DNA from: Lottia gigantea
Taxonomy: Eukaryota > Mollusca > Gastropoda > Lottiidae
Direction: 5' to 3'
Assembly (NCBI RefSeq): GCF_000327385.1
Contig: NW_008710834.1
Location: 455,043-519,042, forward strand
Length of the DNA stretch: 64,000 nt
Both the position numbers and the translations under genes were made by a program. The notes beneath the pieces were generated by a model. The model was not told the DNA's origin, searched no databases, and was given only the letters and a program-made list of their open reading frames with translations. Below are positions 23,801 to 36,985 of the stretch, in pieces (within the stretch, counting starts at the first letter, position 1; every line of letters starts with the position of its first letter).

Positions 23801-26079
23801 AATAGCTTCGTTACAATCTGAAAATTGTTAGTGACCACAATTGGTGGGGATTAGCCCTCTGACCCGAGTGATTGTAATTTGTAGGTCGATCAAGTTTGAA
23901 AAGGAACTGAGTGGCTAACCTGTGTTTAGCAATGATGAGATTATAGTGAAAGTTGTACCACAATATGTTTCAGTTGCGTTTACAGTATGTTTGGCCATGA
24001 GGAAATAGGAACTATCTCTTTAGTACATGTATTATTCGTGTAATATGCGCTTGCTTTAGCTAACAATTTGTACAGGCCACTAAGGACGAATGTGTTGCGT
24101 GTATGTTCAAGAAAGTGAACTGAAATCCAATCTTGTCTTCAAAGGAGACGCAAGTGAAAGTCAATGCTTACGTTTTACAATTCAAGCAAGCCAACGGAAG
24201 TGAATCAGAATTAGTAACCATTCTGTATGAATGAACTGAACCAATCCTCAAATCAGAATCAAGTACGAGTACATACATTATTAAAATGCACACATGCATT
24301 AGCTGACAATTTATTCATGCATTCGAAAATGAATCTGAAAATATTTACTAACATAGATTAAACTGAAAACCAATTTCAGACTTCTTGCTTCTTTTGAACT
24401 AAAATCCGCCCAAACAACCACAGTTTGTTAGAAGCCAGGAAAGTTCTAGCCTTGCCGATTATGAATAGCCATGAAGTAGGCCTATTACGGAATGAGTTAT
24501 AGAATGCCAAAAAAACTAAGTTCTTCGCTTAAGGGCAGTAATTTAGGGCTAATTCAGGGCTTTTTAAGGAAAAGTATTTATTAGTTGACATATGAAAATT
24601 GCATTTGTCACAAAAAACGTATTTTTACTTATTTAAACAAAGAATGTGAAAATGTGTAATTTTCTCAAAGAATTGGGGTCATAAGTTTCACATGTAATGT
24701 TTTGAATTGTGAAATAAATTTTAAATTGAAATTGGTTGATAACAATCGTAAAACTCAGTAAGTAATTAGCAGTGGTCTAGATCCTACAGATATCAACGCC
24801 TTGGAATAAAGATAAGGACAGCCATGTATCACATCTTCAAATCGTTTAACTACGGGAGCTTCTAGATAAAAACAGAGATACTAATAAGAAAAAAGAAAAG
24901 AGATTAATTTCTAACTAGTGATTTCCATTTCTTCTAATCTGCTTGATGTTGGATGAAATTACATGGTTCTTTAAGAAGTAAAGAGCCGGAAATGCGTATA
25001 TTATATGTACCATATTAATTTGTTACATCATCTTTACAAGAAACATACTATTCCTAATTATGTTATCGCACACGTCATTTCCGTTATGATCATTTTCTAT
25101 TTTATGTTTGTTCATAGTTGGCCTATATTGCAAAAGTGCTTTTAGCAAAATCAGTGTAGGCCTACACTTCAGAAATAAATGACACAAAGTAAGACCGCCC
25201 ACAATTTTTTTTATAATTCTTAACAGTTGCATAATATGGGTTCTTCCTGTTGTAATTATTCTAAGTAAAAAAATATATTTTACGAGTTTTTTCCGATTTA
25301 GACCTTGCAAGAAAATTACCAGAAATGACTAAAGTATATTTCAGGCACAAAAATTAATATAGAAATTTTTAGGAATTCTTGGGCCACTCGGCAGCCTGTA
25401 TACACAATCCAGGCAAAGATGAAGAAGCTCGAAGATGATGCCAAAAGCATTTCGGGCAACACACTGACAGACAGAGAACACAAAACCTTTATTCCGAGCA
25501 TATATAGGCTATATTCCACAGCTAAATAGTTATGGGCTTCCACGTAAATGATAATATTTGATAAGCCTAACATGGTAAAATTTGTCTATGAAGCTCAAAA
25601 GCTCCCACCATTTAGCTTGAATTTTTTTAAAGAAAATTATTAAGGAAAGGAAGAGAGAGATGAGCAGAACCCGCGATAATGGCATTAATATATAGTGCGG
25701 CATTGTACATTTTTGAAAATTGACTGTACGAGGAAACGAATTCATACATCTTCATATAGGCCTACACGAGAATAGCATCCTCTTTTGAAAAAACCTATAA
25801 CCATAAAAGAACAAGATGAAGTATACCTATGACAAAGAAAGGTTTTAATGAATGATCAGTCAGTAGAATTTAGATGTAAATATATTTTCTGTAGTAAGTA
25901 GCTCCGAGCCGTGAGATTTAACACAACCATCTTTGTAATGTCATTAAAAATAAGAGCTTCAAATATCAAACAAACGTCTTCAGTTGAAAAATTAGGTAGA
26001 AAAATAGACACCGTTATATTTTCTCTCCAATTTCTTGGGCAATTACTTCCAATTTATTCATTATCTTTCATTTTGTTTG

Positions 26080-26150
26080 ATGTTGCTGTTACTATGGTAT
26101 GGCGACTATCATTTAGACACGTGTACTTCCCCCTAGCAACACGTGTTTTA
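26080..26150. promoter_or_regulatory. RFX-like and paired E-box motif cluster
   Basis: GTTACTATGGTAT (26088-26100) is two changes from the palindromic X-box GTTACCATGGTAAC bound by RFX factors. It is followed by two ACACGTGT sites (26117-26124 and 26139-26146), 22 bp apart, with CCCTAGCAAC, a second X-box half, between them. Close packing in 60 bp suggests a cis-regulatory element; no adjacent exon was found. Confidence 0.3.
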
Positions 26151-29100
26151 CGTAATATCCGGTTCTCGTGATTGACCATGTATTGATGTAGATCCGGGAG
26201 GCCCAAGTTTCGCGTTTGACCATCATCGCGGAAACTGGATTTTAATTAGAAATCAAAGTGATAATTATTTGTTAATTAATCAAGAATCAAGGAATAATGA
26301 ATTAATAAGATTAAGATAGTGACGATTCTATATTACATCTTAAACTGAAATTGAAATATTTTTTTTAGTACGCTAAGACTAGGTCTTAGGCCTATATAAC
26401 AAAATAAAATTTTTATGTTTTCTAAGCTCTTTATTTTGTTTGACAAAAATGGTCTTTTTTTTAATTTCTAAGTTATTTGTAAAATTAACACACAAAAACT
26501 GTTAATGAAAATTACTCGGTTATGACGAAAAATTAATTTCGGTATCAATTTCATTTAATTTAGAACGAGAAATATGAAGAATGAAAGATTAAATTGGGCA
26601 GAACGAACATAGATCTAGCGGAACTGAAATATTTATTAAATAACCACACTGTTTCACAATTGCACAATAGAGAAACCGTTCCTTATCGCTGATTAAAAAC
26701 GCAATAATCGTTCAGCAAGAATAGCGAAGGCCGGGATATTTTTCCCATTAATTTTCAATGACTTAATTCATCAGTTTTGTACACATAATTTTTAATCCTC
26801 TGGTGCTCATTTGGCCCATGTTCAAAATTATTTTTCTGCAATTTCGCCTGAAGCATTAATAAAGCATATCATTTTGCCATTACATAACAAATATTTTAGC
26901 GATATTGGGAGAGCTGTAATGCATATTCAATAGCTCGCCGTTAAATTCATAACTCAGTAGATCGCACAAAATTCTTAAAGTAATCAACCATTTCAGGTCG
27001 TAGACGAATATGGCAACGTAACGAGCCCAAAATATGACTTTTATGATTGTCGATGCGTCCACATGATCAACCAAATATAAAATTGATCATCCATTTTCAA
27101 AATGGCCAACATTCGGCGGTTCAAATTGGCGTAAAATATGCTCGTTCTCTTGGTTTGCCAAGCAGTAAGAGAAATTACCAATTTAATGTTTTGTATTTAG
27201 TTGTCTAAGTGGTTGAAATAAACCATAAACCTGCCCTCAATACCACATCATACCGCAATATTAGAAAATAAGATTAGGAACGTGTTCTGGGAATAAGAGG
27301 AGATGGGAGAGTTCATAAAAGGGCATAAATCAAACCGAATAGAGTGATGTGTTTCTCGTTATATCATATGACAGGTTTTTCAATCTTCCTTGTTTGAAAA
27401 TCAAATTATTGTCTTAGCATAGAAACAGATCATGCCTCAGTTTGGTGATTTTTTGCATGAGTTAACCCTTTCTGCCCCGTAACCAAAGAATATTATTGCT
27501 TCTTATAATAGCTTCACGAAGGTTGTGACACGAATACAAACCAGTCGTCGCCTCTGGCAAAATATCAATACCCGAAATTGAATTTGAAGAGGAAATTCTT
27601 TGAAGATGCGGAAAAAGCTAATGTAAGACTTAAAAAACGAATCAAAGAATAAGGCTGCTAGTTTATCAGTGAAAGTTGGAAGGCAAAATTGAATTTAGTA
27701 AATCGAAGGAAGACGGTTGGCAAGTGAAGAGAGGAGATTGGAGGAGAGAATTTTTTACGCACCGTGGATACGATTTAATTCCAAAGCTGGAGAGTTAATA
27801 AGCTGGAAAATTGTAGCCGTAATGAAAAAGATTAATGTAGAAAATTCTACCCATTGCACGTTCTCCTTCTGCCTGAATGAACGTTGCGAGGGAAAGAAAA
27901 GAGGGGTTCTTTCACTTAATGATTACTCGTCCAACATCCGAGCTCGTTACTGATTTTCAGTGAGCATTTTTATCTCATTTCTAACCAAACTGTCTATCTT
28001 AGTGAAATTCTCACCATTTTTGTTCTGACATAGCCGATAATAAAACTATCAATCACCGATTGGAACTCTCTACTTTAAAAACCACATTTATCTTCACTTT
28101 TCTTCAAGAACGAAAACTTTAATTGGCAGACGATTTGATGACGTGTTCTGTCGGCCATTTTTTAAAAAGTTTTCCAGAAAGAGTTGGTGAGTTGTGGTGA
28201 AGATACTGTAAATAATTAGAAAGTTAGATTAGCGAGAGAAATAAATCATTGAGTAAACCAAGTTTCCCAAACTCATTTCTCAGTGCGTAAGACTGGAAAA
28301 TCTAATCTTGATGAAGTCTCGCCGTAATAACGTTTGTAACGGTAAATTATGAGAAGCACGCGTCTTGCCTTGAAATCGGCGTTAACGAAGCGACGATAGG
28401 TAATATTCGAATACGATTTCCTAAATGTCTTAGGAATTTAAATTCATTACAGTGGAATGAACAGTTAGTTTCAGTAATGGAAGCAATGTTGACGATAGAA
28501 AACATCATATTATAAATGACCTAATGTGTTGAAGTTTTACAGGACAAATCAACGACTTTCAACGAAAAGGAAAGGAATGTCTATAAAAGGTTAAGATATT
28601 CGTCTTATATTTCAAACCTCAGCTAATTACCAAATTATTTACAAATGAGCATCGATTAAAAATTATTTGTAGACGATTTTGTGCTGTAATATGTCAATAT
28701 TTAAGACCACAGCGTCGTTATTATTCCTAGTTAATTCTCGACCTTTAAAACATGGTTTCACATCAAAGGACTTTGCTTTCATTGATGATTGTCTGTTGCA
28801 TGTAAATTATGTTCTGTGGCCAATAAGAGATTGACATTATAAAAATAAGTTGTAAAGGTAATTTGGTGCTTGTCTTGGAGATGTTTGACAAGTTGGTCGC
28901 TGTTTTAGTATTAATATTTCAATTGCATATTGACATTCTGTCATGTGTTGACAGCCAAGACTGTTGGTAGCATGTCTTCTTAGACAAGGCAAATATTGGA
29001 GGGATTGTGATTTTTTCTTTCATTTTTTCGTTATTAAAGGAAATATTACGATCGAATTCGAAATATTTTACGACCATTGAAGTCTATAATAAATAGTAGC

Positions 29101-31559
29101 GAACATATTATTTGGCAGAAATTAACAGTTTTAGTTTATAAGTACTAACCACAAAACGAAATCCAAAATCCAAAACAATATTTTTGCAATAATTGGCAGC
29201 AGCTAATGAACTTTTCACATGAGAAAGTATATAAATTTGAAGTTTCATTACATTATGTAGTTTAGTTAGACTAACTCCTCAATCGAACTACCCTAAACCT
29301 CTGCACAATTCCCTTCTCGTTCCAGATCACTTTAGGCGCAGTATCGGTACAATAAACCAGCGTGACACAAACGTCGTCATTTATTTGTTAATTTGTGATT
29401 GCTTAATAACATTTGATTCCATTTACAGATTAAATTTACAGAGCTGTCATAAACCGTTAACCGGATTCAAAATGGCTGCCATGCCGATATCATTGTCAGC
29501 TATTTAAAGACACTCATAAATAAACATATCTCTTGCTTGGTCTTGGCATTTCACGAAACGTTGCATCGTGTATGATAGGATTAGATGCTTGGCTGGAACA
29601 TCTATATTGGTGTGAACTGTACCGGTAAGGTCTGACCCTGGTGGAGCGCGTGGACAAGTTGATGAAAGAAGGTTGTGACTCTTCGCTTCATTTACCTATC
29701 TAATGGTTTGGAAATTCTGTGACATATTGAAATAGCGAGAAACAATGTCAGTCTCTCCTAAACTTCTTTATCCCAGCTGAAACACGTTTAGTCCATTTAG
29801 ACAATTGGTCCAGATTGAGACTGACATTAAAAAGTCGATATGAGAAATTTGTTGTGAATTTGTCTAGAACATTGTTATTGTCGTATATCATAGCTATAAT
29901 GATACGTTGTTTGCAAGGATTGCTTATGGTGTAACACACGTTCTGATCTTCTTGGAAAAATTTCCTATCACAGAGCCAGATAATATGTAGAGGTTGGACA
30001 ATAGTATGCAAGCTACGTGTCGCTACGCAATAAACAACCTCTACAGCGTAAGCAGGGACTGAAGTGAAATCCCACTTTCCAATTCACTTTAAGCATTCTG
30101 ATATAATTTCAGTCTTGGTATAGTAAAATTTGAAACATCTCGTGTCATACGTCCAGTCCTAGTTCCACAAAAAATGTCAAAAATCAGTCATCTTGGTTAG
30201 TCTATACACCAGGCTACGCTCCTGTACTAAATGGAAAGACTGGGGTGATTTCAAACATATTTGAATACAGAAAATCTGTTTTATCATCGCGTAACTAAAA
30301 CTGATATGAACCTCAAATAACTCAAAGATCCGTCATATACCACAAAAATTTAGAAAGTCGGGAAAAAAAGGTTGTTTATTGATCTCTTCAATAATGTCCG
30401 GGATTATTCTTGTATACAAATAGGCTAGTAGTCAGATAATCCTTAAAGAAACTAATAAACTTCATTAAAGGTAATCCAAATAAAATCATAATAAATACTG
30501 AGGGCAACAAAAGATTTTTGTATGACGGCGCCATGCTTAAGGTTAAAGGCAAGTTCGTAATTCGTTGACTCAATAACAATGTTCCCTTCTTCGTCGTATA
30601 GTTGGTCGGAAAATCCATTATATTTCAAACGACAAAATTGTGGTCAGAGTAGTAGAAGTGAACTATAATAGAATTCTTGAACCAGTCATCAATCATATAG
30701 GTATAAGTATTTCAATAAGGCCATAAATCAAGTAGAACAATATTGACCATTGCTTTATAAAGTGAACATAACTGGCACTTGACGGGGGTGAAATTCAAGT
30801 TTCCTAACAAACTGTAAGAATAACAATGGTGACTAATGACCTTTCATAATCTCCCATTCATTCTTTATTCACTCTTACTTTTTATTGCTTACTTCAGGTA
30901 GTCGAGTGCAAACAGCTTAAGTAGTTTCGACACTTTGGCTATTCTTTCGATCAAAAGTAGCTCATTTTATCGCCTCGCTATCCTTTTCTTTCCTGCCCTT
31001 CGCATTTATCATTTTGACAGAAATGGCCAAATATGACTATTGAATTGTATCGATCATGTTATCTTTCTGTTGACAAGCATCTGCTTCGTCTCTCAAAGAA
31101 GTTTTTTTTTCATCACAAATAATAGAGCAAGTCAATCACGGTCAACTATTTCAGAATTGTTCACTTAAAAGCGAGGAATTCGGGATTAACCTGATCGAAA
31201 CGAAGCTTTAGAAAAAGTGTGACGCCACTGAGGACATTTTGTCCGTCGTCTATTGAAAAGAAACACTTGAAATGCAGACGGCCTTTTATTTTCCCTATTG
31301 CCCATTATTGATCAGGTAAAGAACTGAAAGCATTCATGACCCAATCAAATTTCAATCACATTATATTTTAACCGGATCAATTACTGCGGAGTGAAAAGTT
31401 GCAGACGAGCAGAAAACCATCACCGGTCATCGTTGAAGGAGAAAATTGAATACCATATACTAGCAGTCTTTATCTACAAAACCAACATTAGTCTGACCAA
31501 AACAATGACCAGGCCTGCCAATTAGATCGATTACACGTGGCCGTTGATCCGAAAAAAGG

Positions 31560-31700
31560 GGAAAATCATGAAATAATAATTAGAGATCACGATCGCCATT
31601 ATCTGATCACAGAGTTGTTGCCCCTGATAAGATAACTCGGCTTAACACCTCACATCAGTAGCGCCGCGTAGTGAGATCCTCACCAGGTGATTTTAAAGCC
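31560..31700. promoter_or_regulatory. GATA, T-box-like and E-box motif cluster (candidate enhancer)
   Basis: TTATCT (31599-31604) and an overlapping double GATA site TGATAAGATAA (31625-31635) precede AACACCTCACATC (31643-31655), which resembles an inverted T-box half-site, and CAGGTG (31684-31689), a Snail/ZEB-type E-box. The segment is less AT-rich than its flanks. Confidence 0.3.
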
Positions 31701-32193
31701 TCCTAAATTGTTTCTAAAACCTTTAATTGTTTCAAACCTTTAAATCGGCTGTAGAATATGTACGAGGCAAGAGGCGACTGTAAGGAACTCCCTGCTGTGT
31801 CCTGGCGGTGACATCTGAAGCTCGCCAGTCAACACGTAGCAAGTATATAGATATTAGCGGACCTAATTACTGGAAGCAATTATAGGATGAAATCAGAGCT
31901 GATGGTTAAATCTTGTTGATCTTTAGTTTAATCCTTCAATTTAACAAACTTATAATATACACCTAGTATCAGAAATCTCTGGTGTACAGGGTGGCCTCTT
32001 TAGAAGTTCCAAAATCATGAAATTTCAACACTTTCTTTTAGGATTTTATTTCTAAATAACTCAGCATCTTTACTGATTTCATCTCTGTGAAATGTAAAGA
32101 ATTACAACTGTTCGCGAATCATCGTTTTAAAACCGAGCACTATGAAACTATGAAAGAAATCGTAATAACGGGTAACAATTCAAGTTAGATTTT

Positions 32194-32405
32194 GGGGAAG
32201 GGAGGGTTTGATTCTCCCAAATGCACAAGCATATTGTCATGGCAATGCTAAGAATACGATGTAGATTAACGATATTTTTTTAATCTGATTTTATTATCTG
32301 AAATAGCAACTAACCAGATGAGCACCAACCTGGCAAATCCGCGAAGAAAGTTTAGCTCATGTTGATTTAGCTTTCGGGGAAGGGAGGGTTTGATTCTCCC
32401 AAATG
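32194..32405. repeat. Direct repeat pair of a 30-bp hairpin-forming motif
   Basis: An identical 30-bp block occurs at 32194-32223 and 32376-32405, 182 bp apart. It starts GGGGAAGGGAGGGTTTGATT and ends CTCCCAAATG. GGGAG and CTCCC pair around a 9-nt loop. GGTTTGATTCT is two changes from a Pol III B-box, and TAGCTCATGTTG before the second copy is A-box-like, so a decayed tRNA-related SINE is one option. Confidence 0.5.
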
Positions 32406-35400
32406 TACAGGCCTAGTGTGGAGCAGACACTTTATTTAGAAATTAGGATTAATTGATATTGGTAGTGATATACCAATGTGCAGCAAAAGGCAAATGTTCA
32501 TACATTGATCTTTTTGAAAACTAGTTTATTGGATTCTCTGACCATTTCCTTTCAATCAAAATGAGATGTTGATCGATAACATTACCCATTTCTTGTACAT
32601 CATTCAGATACATCATGCCTTTATCACCAGCGAATTGTAGGTAAAGCAATAAAATCTTTAGTACTTTATTGCACCTCATTTAAAACTTTAGTAGTATATG
32701 GTTCTTCATTGAATTTCGTGGGAAAGTGTGTAGTGATGAAAGGAGTCTCCTTTGTATACTTGAGTCGTATTGCCCGTTAGCTTACCTTGAAATAGGTTTT
32801 AACCCTAATTGTGCCTCTAATGACCCATCTTCGAAACAAATCTATCAATTTTCTGTGTGAAAAGTAGCTATTAATGGCAGTCATGCGAGGCTCGTACATA
32901 CGAAACTCGGTTGTTTCGAATCTCTATAATAATTTTCTCTTCCATCTCTAGTCAACACGATACAGTGATTATGATTCAGAAAGTGGGCCTCTGGGGATAT
33001 GTAAGGATAATTAGGTGGGTTGGACTGCCCCTGTCTCCTATAACAAGACGAGTTATATTGTTTGAAAGGAATATGTATAATATTTCCTTTATTGATCCCC
33101 AGAGATTGCGATGTAGGTATGTGTTTAAAGAGGCACCTTCAATTTTAAATGTTAGATCTATTCGGCGGTGGGTTTATAATGTTAGAAATTCAAACTCTAA
33201 ATTCAAGCTCGAGATCTTGAAATTGGGTCTCGTCAATAGAACTTTCAGAATTTAACACATTTGAAGTCTAGTCGCTCACAGGGGATAATTTGTTACGTCC
33301 TCAATGCAGGCATACTGAATTGCATTGGCGATCAGTCTGTAAAATTAGCCAAATGCTCCGAAAAGTAGGACGTAAAAATCAGTTCATTTCACATCACTTG
33401 TTATGAATTTCTAAACTGGTTCTGGTATGAAAGCAATGCCGAATCATTAATTTGCTCTGTTGCCCCACCATCACCATGTGATCCTACGTTGCAGCAATTC
33501 TTTCTCTTGGATACCCAGCCCACTCTATGCGGTCTTCTGCCTTGGGTTCTCGAGAGTAATCTTAATCGGCAACGCAAAAAATACTGTTTATGTTTCCTGC
33601 AAAGTATATTCAAGTCTGTGCACCAAAGGACCGAAAAGAAAGTAGAAGAACTCAAAGAATAGAAATATGAAATTTACGTTGACAACCAGAAAATTCTAAC
33701 AATATTCAAACTTAATATATTCTGAATTTAGGGACAATAAATAAAATAAGGGAGACCCCAAGCTGAGGACCTTACAGCTATAAACAGTTTTTAAACAATA
33801 CCCAACTACCCATCGCTAGACATCAAACGAATTCCCTGCTTTGACGCATACTTAAAAAATGTCGTGTTTTGGGGCCAAAACAACTCGTTTTCAGGCTCGT
33901 CTATTGAATTTAGAATAACTTATGGTATGTATGTCTCTTAATTTTGATTTCTGTTTTAATGTAGCGTGAAGACTAATGATTTGTGGGTTGGGAACATCAT
34001 TCTGGGAAATTTTAACAAACTATCGTGAAAAATTGAAAGGCAAAAATATGACTCATAAAGGGCATATTAATAGTGTGTTTTAACTTATTTGGCATTGCAT
34101 TATGTTAAATTAAAAAAAATTAAGCAATAGTAATTCATTATTAAAATTTAATTTCTTCATTTTTAAGGAGAGGAGGGGTGTTAGGACGTTAAAATACTCA
34201 AAATATCACCCTTAAACCCCACTGTGGTAAAATTTCAAGCTGTAAAAATTCAAAATTCCTTCCTTCTTAATCATACCACAAGAACGTATTGAATGTAAGA
34301 AATATCTTACAATGGGTTCAATGTCGACTATTTTCTCTTTAATTTGTACCTATTCTTCATTGAGGCAGTGATCCCTATTTATGGACCAAATATAATCCGC
34401 GTTTATTGAAAAGGGGGCCTTTTTATGCTCCTTATCGTAGTCAAGTAGTTGCGGGATCTTAATAAGTCCTTAGAATAGAATGAATAGTCAATATGATAAT
34501 ATAAGTCACATGGAGTTATGTACTTGATATACAAACATATTATATACCCACATGCATTCCTCGCACATGAATGTACCGCTGTTTTTCAAGGGCTGTTTAC
34601 TGTTGTCACCGTTTTAAAGGGGCCTGGTAGTTATAAGCCGTAGATAAGAGCATATCCAAACAAAGTATGAAAAGAAGAACTAATTCTTATGTTTGCTGAA
34701 CGAATTACGAACTGTCAACTTTTATATTTCTCTATTTACTCAAGTGTTAGTTCTTTTATTATGAAAACTAATTCGTCACTCAAGTTGTATTTTAGAACCA
34801 AACTTAACTTGTTTTTATCTACTCTTATTAATTAACTTTAGTACTTAATTAGGTAATTTTTCATCGAATAATTAGTATCATTGAAAAAGGCGTATTTTAT
34901 ATAAATAAATCCAAAATCAGTGCTCTTCAATGATAACCTGTAGAAGGCGCGATTAGTGTAAAAGAGGTAGCACCAATTATTCATTATAATATTAAACGAA
35001 GTGTTATTTTTAAACAAAATTCTCTTGAGAAATTTACGTCTGATTTCGATGTATTTCTGTATGCTGAACACTTGTAAAAACACATTTTTCGTCATATGAA
35101 AACATGTCAGTTTAACATTGATTCTGAGGAAAATTAATGTCTTTCATTTTTCTTATTAAATATTTTATTAGGTAGATAAATAAACACACTTAAATTTTCG
35201 TAACGAATACTTAACTATGTGAACAACTAATTTAAAAATTTATTGATAAACTTTTACATGCATTTATCGTATATTCTGAATGAAAAAACTGTTTTCTGTA
35301 TTTTTTGTAGAGGAAATAAAAATCAGTTTGGTGTTAAATAACGGGTCTCTAGTTGAATCGCCTAACTCGCCAAGGTTCCGAGGAGTTCCATGACAATTCT

Positions 35401-35490
35401 AAACAAAGTCTTTGAATGGCATTTAGCAATTGTGAGTACGATATATAGACACAGCTTTATGGAACAACAATCACTGGTTAAAGTTTTATG

Positions 35491-35524
35491 CAACGTTTCG
35501 ACGTGTTTCCCCCGTCGTCCTCAG
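35491..35524 (-). mobile_element. Hammerhead-like motif, possible Penelope-like element remnant
   Basis: On the minus strand: CTGAGGA, then a stem GACG...CGTC around a purine-rich loop, then GAAACG. This is the order of the hammerhead ribozyme core (CUGANGA - stem II - GAAA), with one extra C before the stem. Such motifs sit in the terminal repeats of Penelope-like retroelements. No reverse transcriptase or GIY-YIG region was found nearby, so at most a terminal fragment is present, and cleavage activity is unknown. Confidence 0.35.
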
Positions 35525-36613
35525 TAATTCTAAACAAGTAAATAATATCTCTTTTGATAGCAATATATTTCAGAAACGGTTTTAAGATGACACCACTGTT
35601 GTGTATGCGACGCTTCTTTCATGACAATGGACTCAATTGTTTTGTTAAAACAAAATGACAGACAAGCGCAAAGATGAATGTGTATTAAAATTTTAGACTA
35701 TGTTGTTAACTTCATCATATTAAATCAAATGATATGAAGAGTCAACACCATTTTGTATGCCATAACCGAACGATTTAAACTGTCATGGTATGTTCATTAA
35801 CGTGTACAGCCTGTAGCACACCCATCCTCTGTGTTCGACATTTTAGACCTCTGCTCAAACCGTGCGACGATCATATCGTTGTACTGTACTGTGCTGTACT
35901 TGAAAGTTATGTACATGTACAAATATCACCAAAAAAAAAAAACACGAGTAAGCAGGGAAAGATGTAAATGGCTTTCATGGATTGTGCATTTCATCTTCAT
36001 CAAAAGGAAAATCATAGCTTATTTTTCAAAGCCTATTTACATACAATTTAACTTTCTGTATTCGATGCATTTGTAGCAAATTAAATAATGAACCATCGTG
36101 AAATCCAATTTGAAAACCTACTTGTAAAGTCTTTCTATAAATTCATACCTCTGTAGAATTTTAGAATTTTTTTTTCAAATTCACATGGTTTAATCAATTT
36201 CACTAAGCGTATAAAAAATTTTCAAAATTGATATAAACAACTGATAACAAAAAATTAAATTATGTATCGTCAACATATTTCACTGAATGTTTAATAAACC
36301 GACAATATTTCAAATAGATAAGTTTTCACTTCACTAAACTTGTTTATCATCAAGTGTGACGTTAAAAATAATATGTGTAAATTTGTATATTTTCAATTAA
36401 TTTTTTGAATAATTCCTGAAGACCAGGAGGTAGAACCTAGCAATGAGCTTTGAATAACTTAGCGTCGATACCATCAGGTTATACATGACAGGGCTATCAA
36501 GAAATTAGTATTATGTTTGTACAGATGCAAAATGACGCCGTGCGTCATTCGTGAAAACAGTGAAAGGCAATCGTTGCTACATTTTCCATAAAATTTTGCT
36601 GGAAATATTGCAA
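35525..36613. other. Gene-free stretch
   Basis: No exon recognised. A perfect hairpin AATGACGCCGTGCGTCATT (36531-36549, 8-bp arms) lies about 65 bp left of the second GAGTTTTACGTC-family repeat copy. Confidence 0.45.
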
Positions 36614-36662
36614 TAAGACAAGAGTAAATGAAATGAAATGAATGGAGTTTTGCGTCCTACTT
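36614..36662. repeat. Dispersed repeat fragment, GAGTTTTACGTC family, copy 2
   Basis: GAAAT repeats, then AATGGAGTTTTGCGTCCTAC and TTATCTGCAC. It matches 13921-13966 for about 45 bp with a few changes and stops abruptly after TCTGCAC, where copy 1 continues for roughly 75 bp. Confidence 0.55.
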
Positions 36663-36933
36663 ATCTGCACAAGAGCAAATTATTGAAAAAAGCAAGGATC
36701 GAAAATAAAATACACCGGCATAGTACTTTTATGGGGTGTATTATTCTTATTTTATTCAGGCCAAAGGATGTGGGACCCTATTTTGGATGCTGCTGGTGTT
36801 GGTCAAATTTTCACATATGGTGGCCATTTACTATCCAAAGAATATGTTATATATGGGAGTAATTACAAATGATATGTTTTTTGTTGAATAGAAATCGAGG
36901 AATAGCTAATTTACTATACAACTTTTACTCTCG

Positions 36934-36985
36934 ATTCTGTTTTGAGTCCAACTTTTTAAATTCTGTTTTGAGTCCAACTTTTTAA
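36934..36985. repeat. Exact 26-bp tandem duplication
   Basis: Two adjacent identical copies of ATTCTGTTTTGAGTCCAACT plus TTTTAA, at 36934-36959 and 36960-36985. Perfect identity implies a recent slippage or repair event. Confidence 0.95.

Larger units (their letters stand above)
20861..35420. other. Long gene-free stretch
   Basis: No exon, tRNA or array supported across about 14.5 kb. Five of the window's eight TAGGCCTA palindromes fall at 22536, 24477, 25157, 25757 and 26387; the one at 25157 sits in a 16-bp perfect palindrome AGTGTAGGCCTACACT (25153-25168). Regulatory-like clusters at 26080-26150 and 31560-31700 and a duplicated hairpin at 32194/32376 are listed separately. Open frames at 25023-25745 (minus), 27717-27953 (plus, no ATG), 30388-30618 (minus) and 32911-33255 (plus, no ATG) show no family motif. 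Confidence 0.45.

Noticed and set aside
30388-30618. A minus-strand frame that at first resembled part of a LINE endonuclease
   Set aside because: Only a loose composition match; none of the catalytic motifs of the endonuclease family are present.
32340-32415. Possible tRNA gene or tRNA-derived SINE
   Set aside because: A- and B-box-like strings exist, but no cloverleaf folds: the T-loop is 9 nt and there are no acceptor or anticodon stems.
32911-33255. A 114-codon plus-strand frame
   Set aside because: No ATG at its start, no family motif, and no splice or promoter context.
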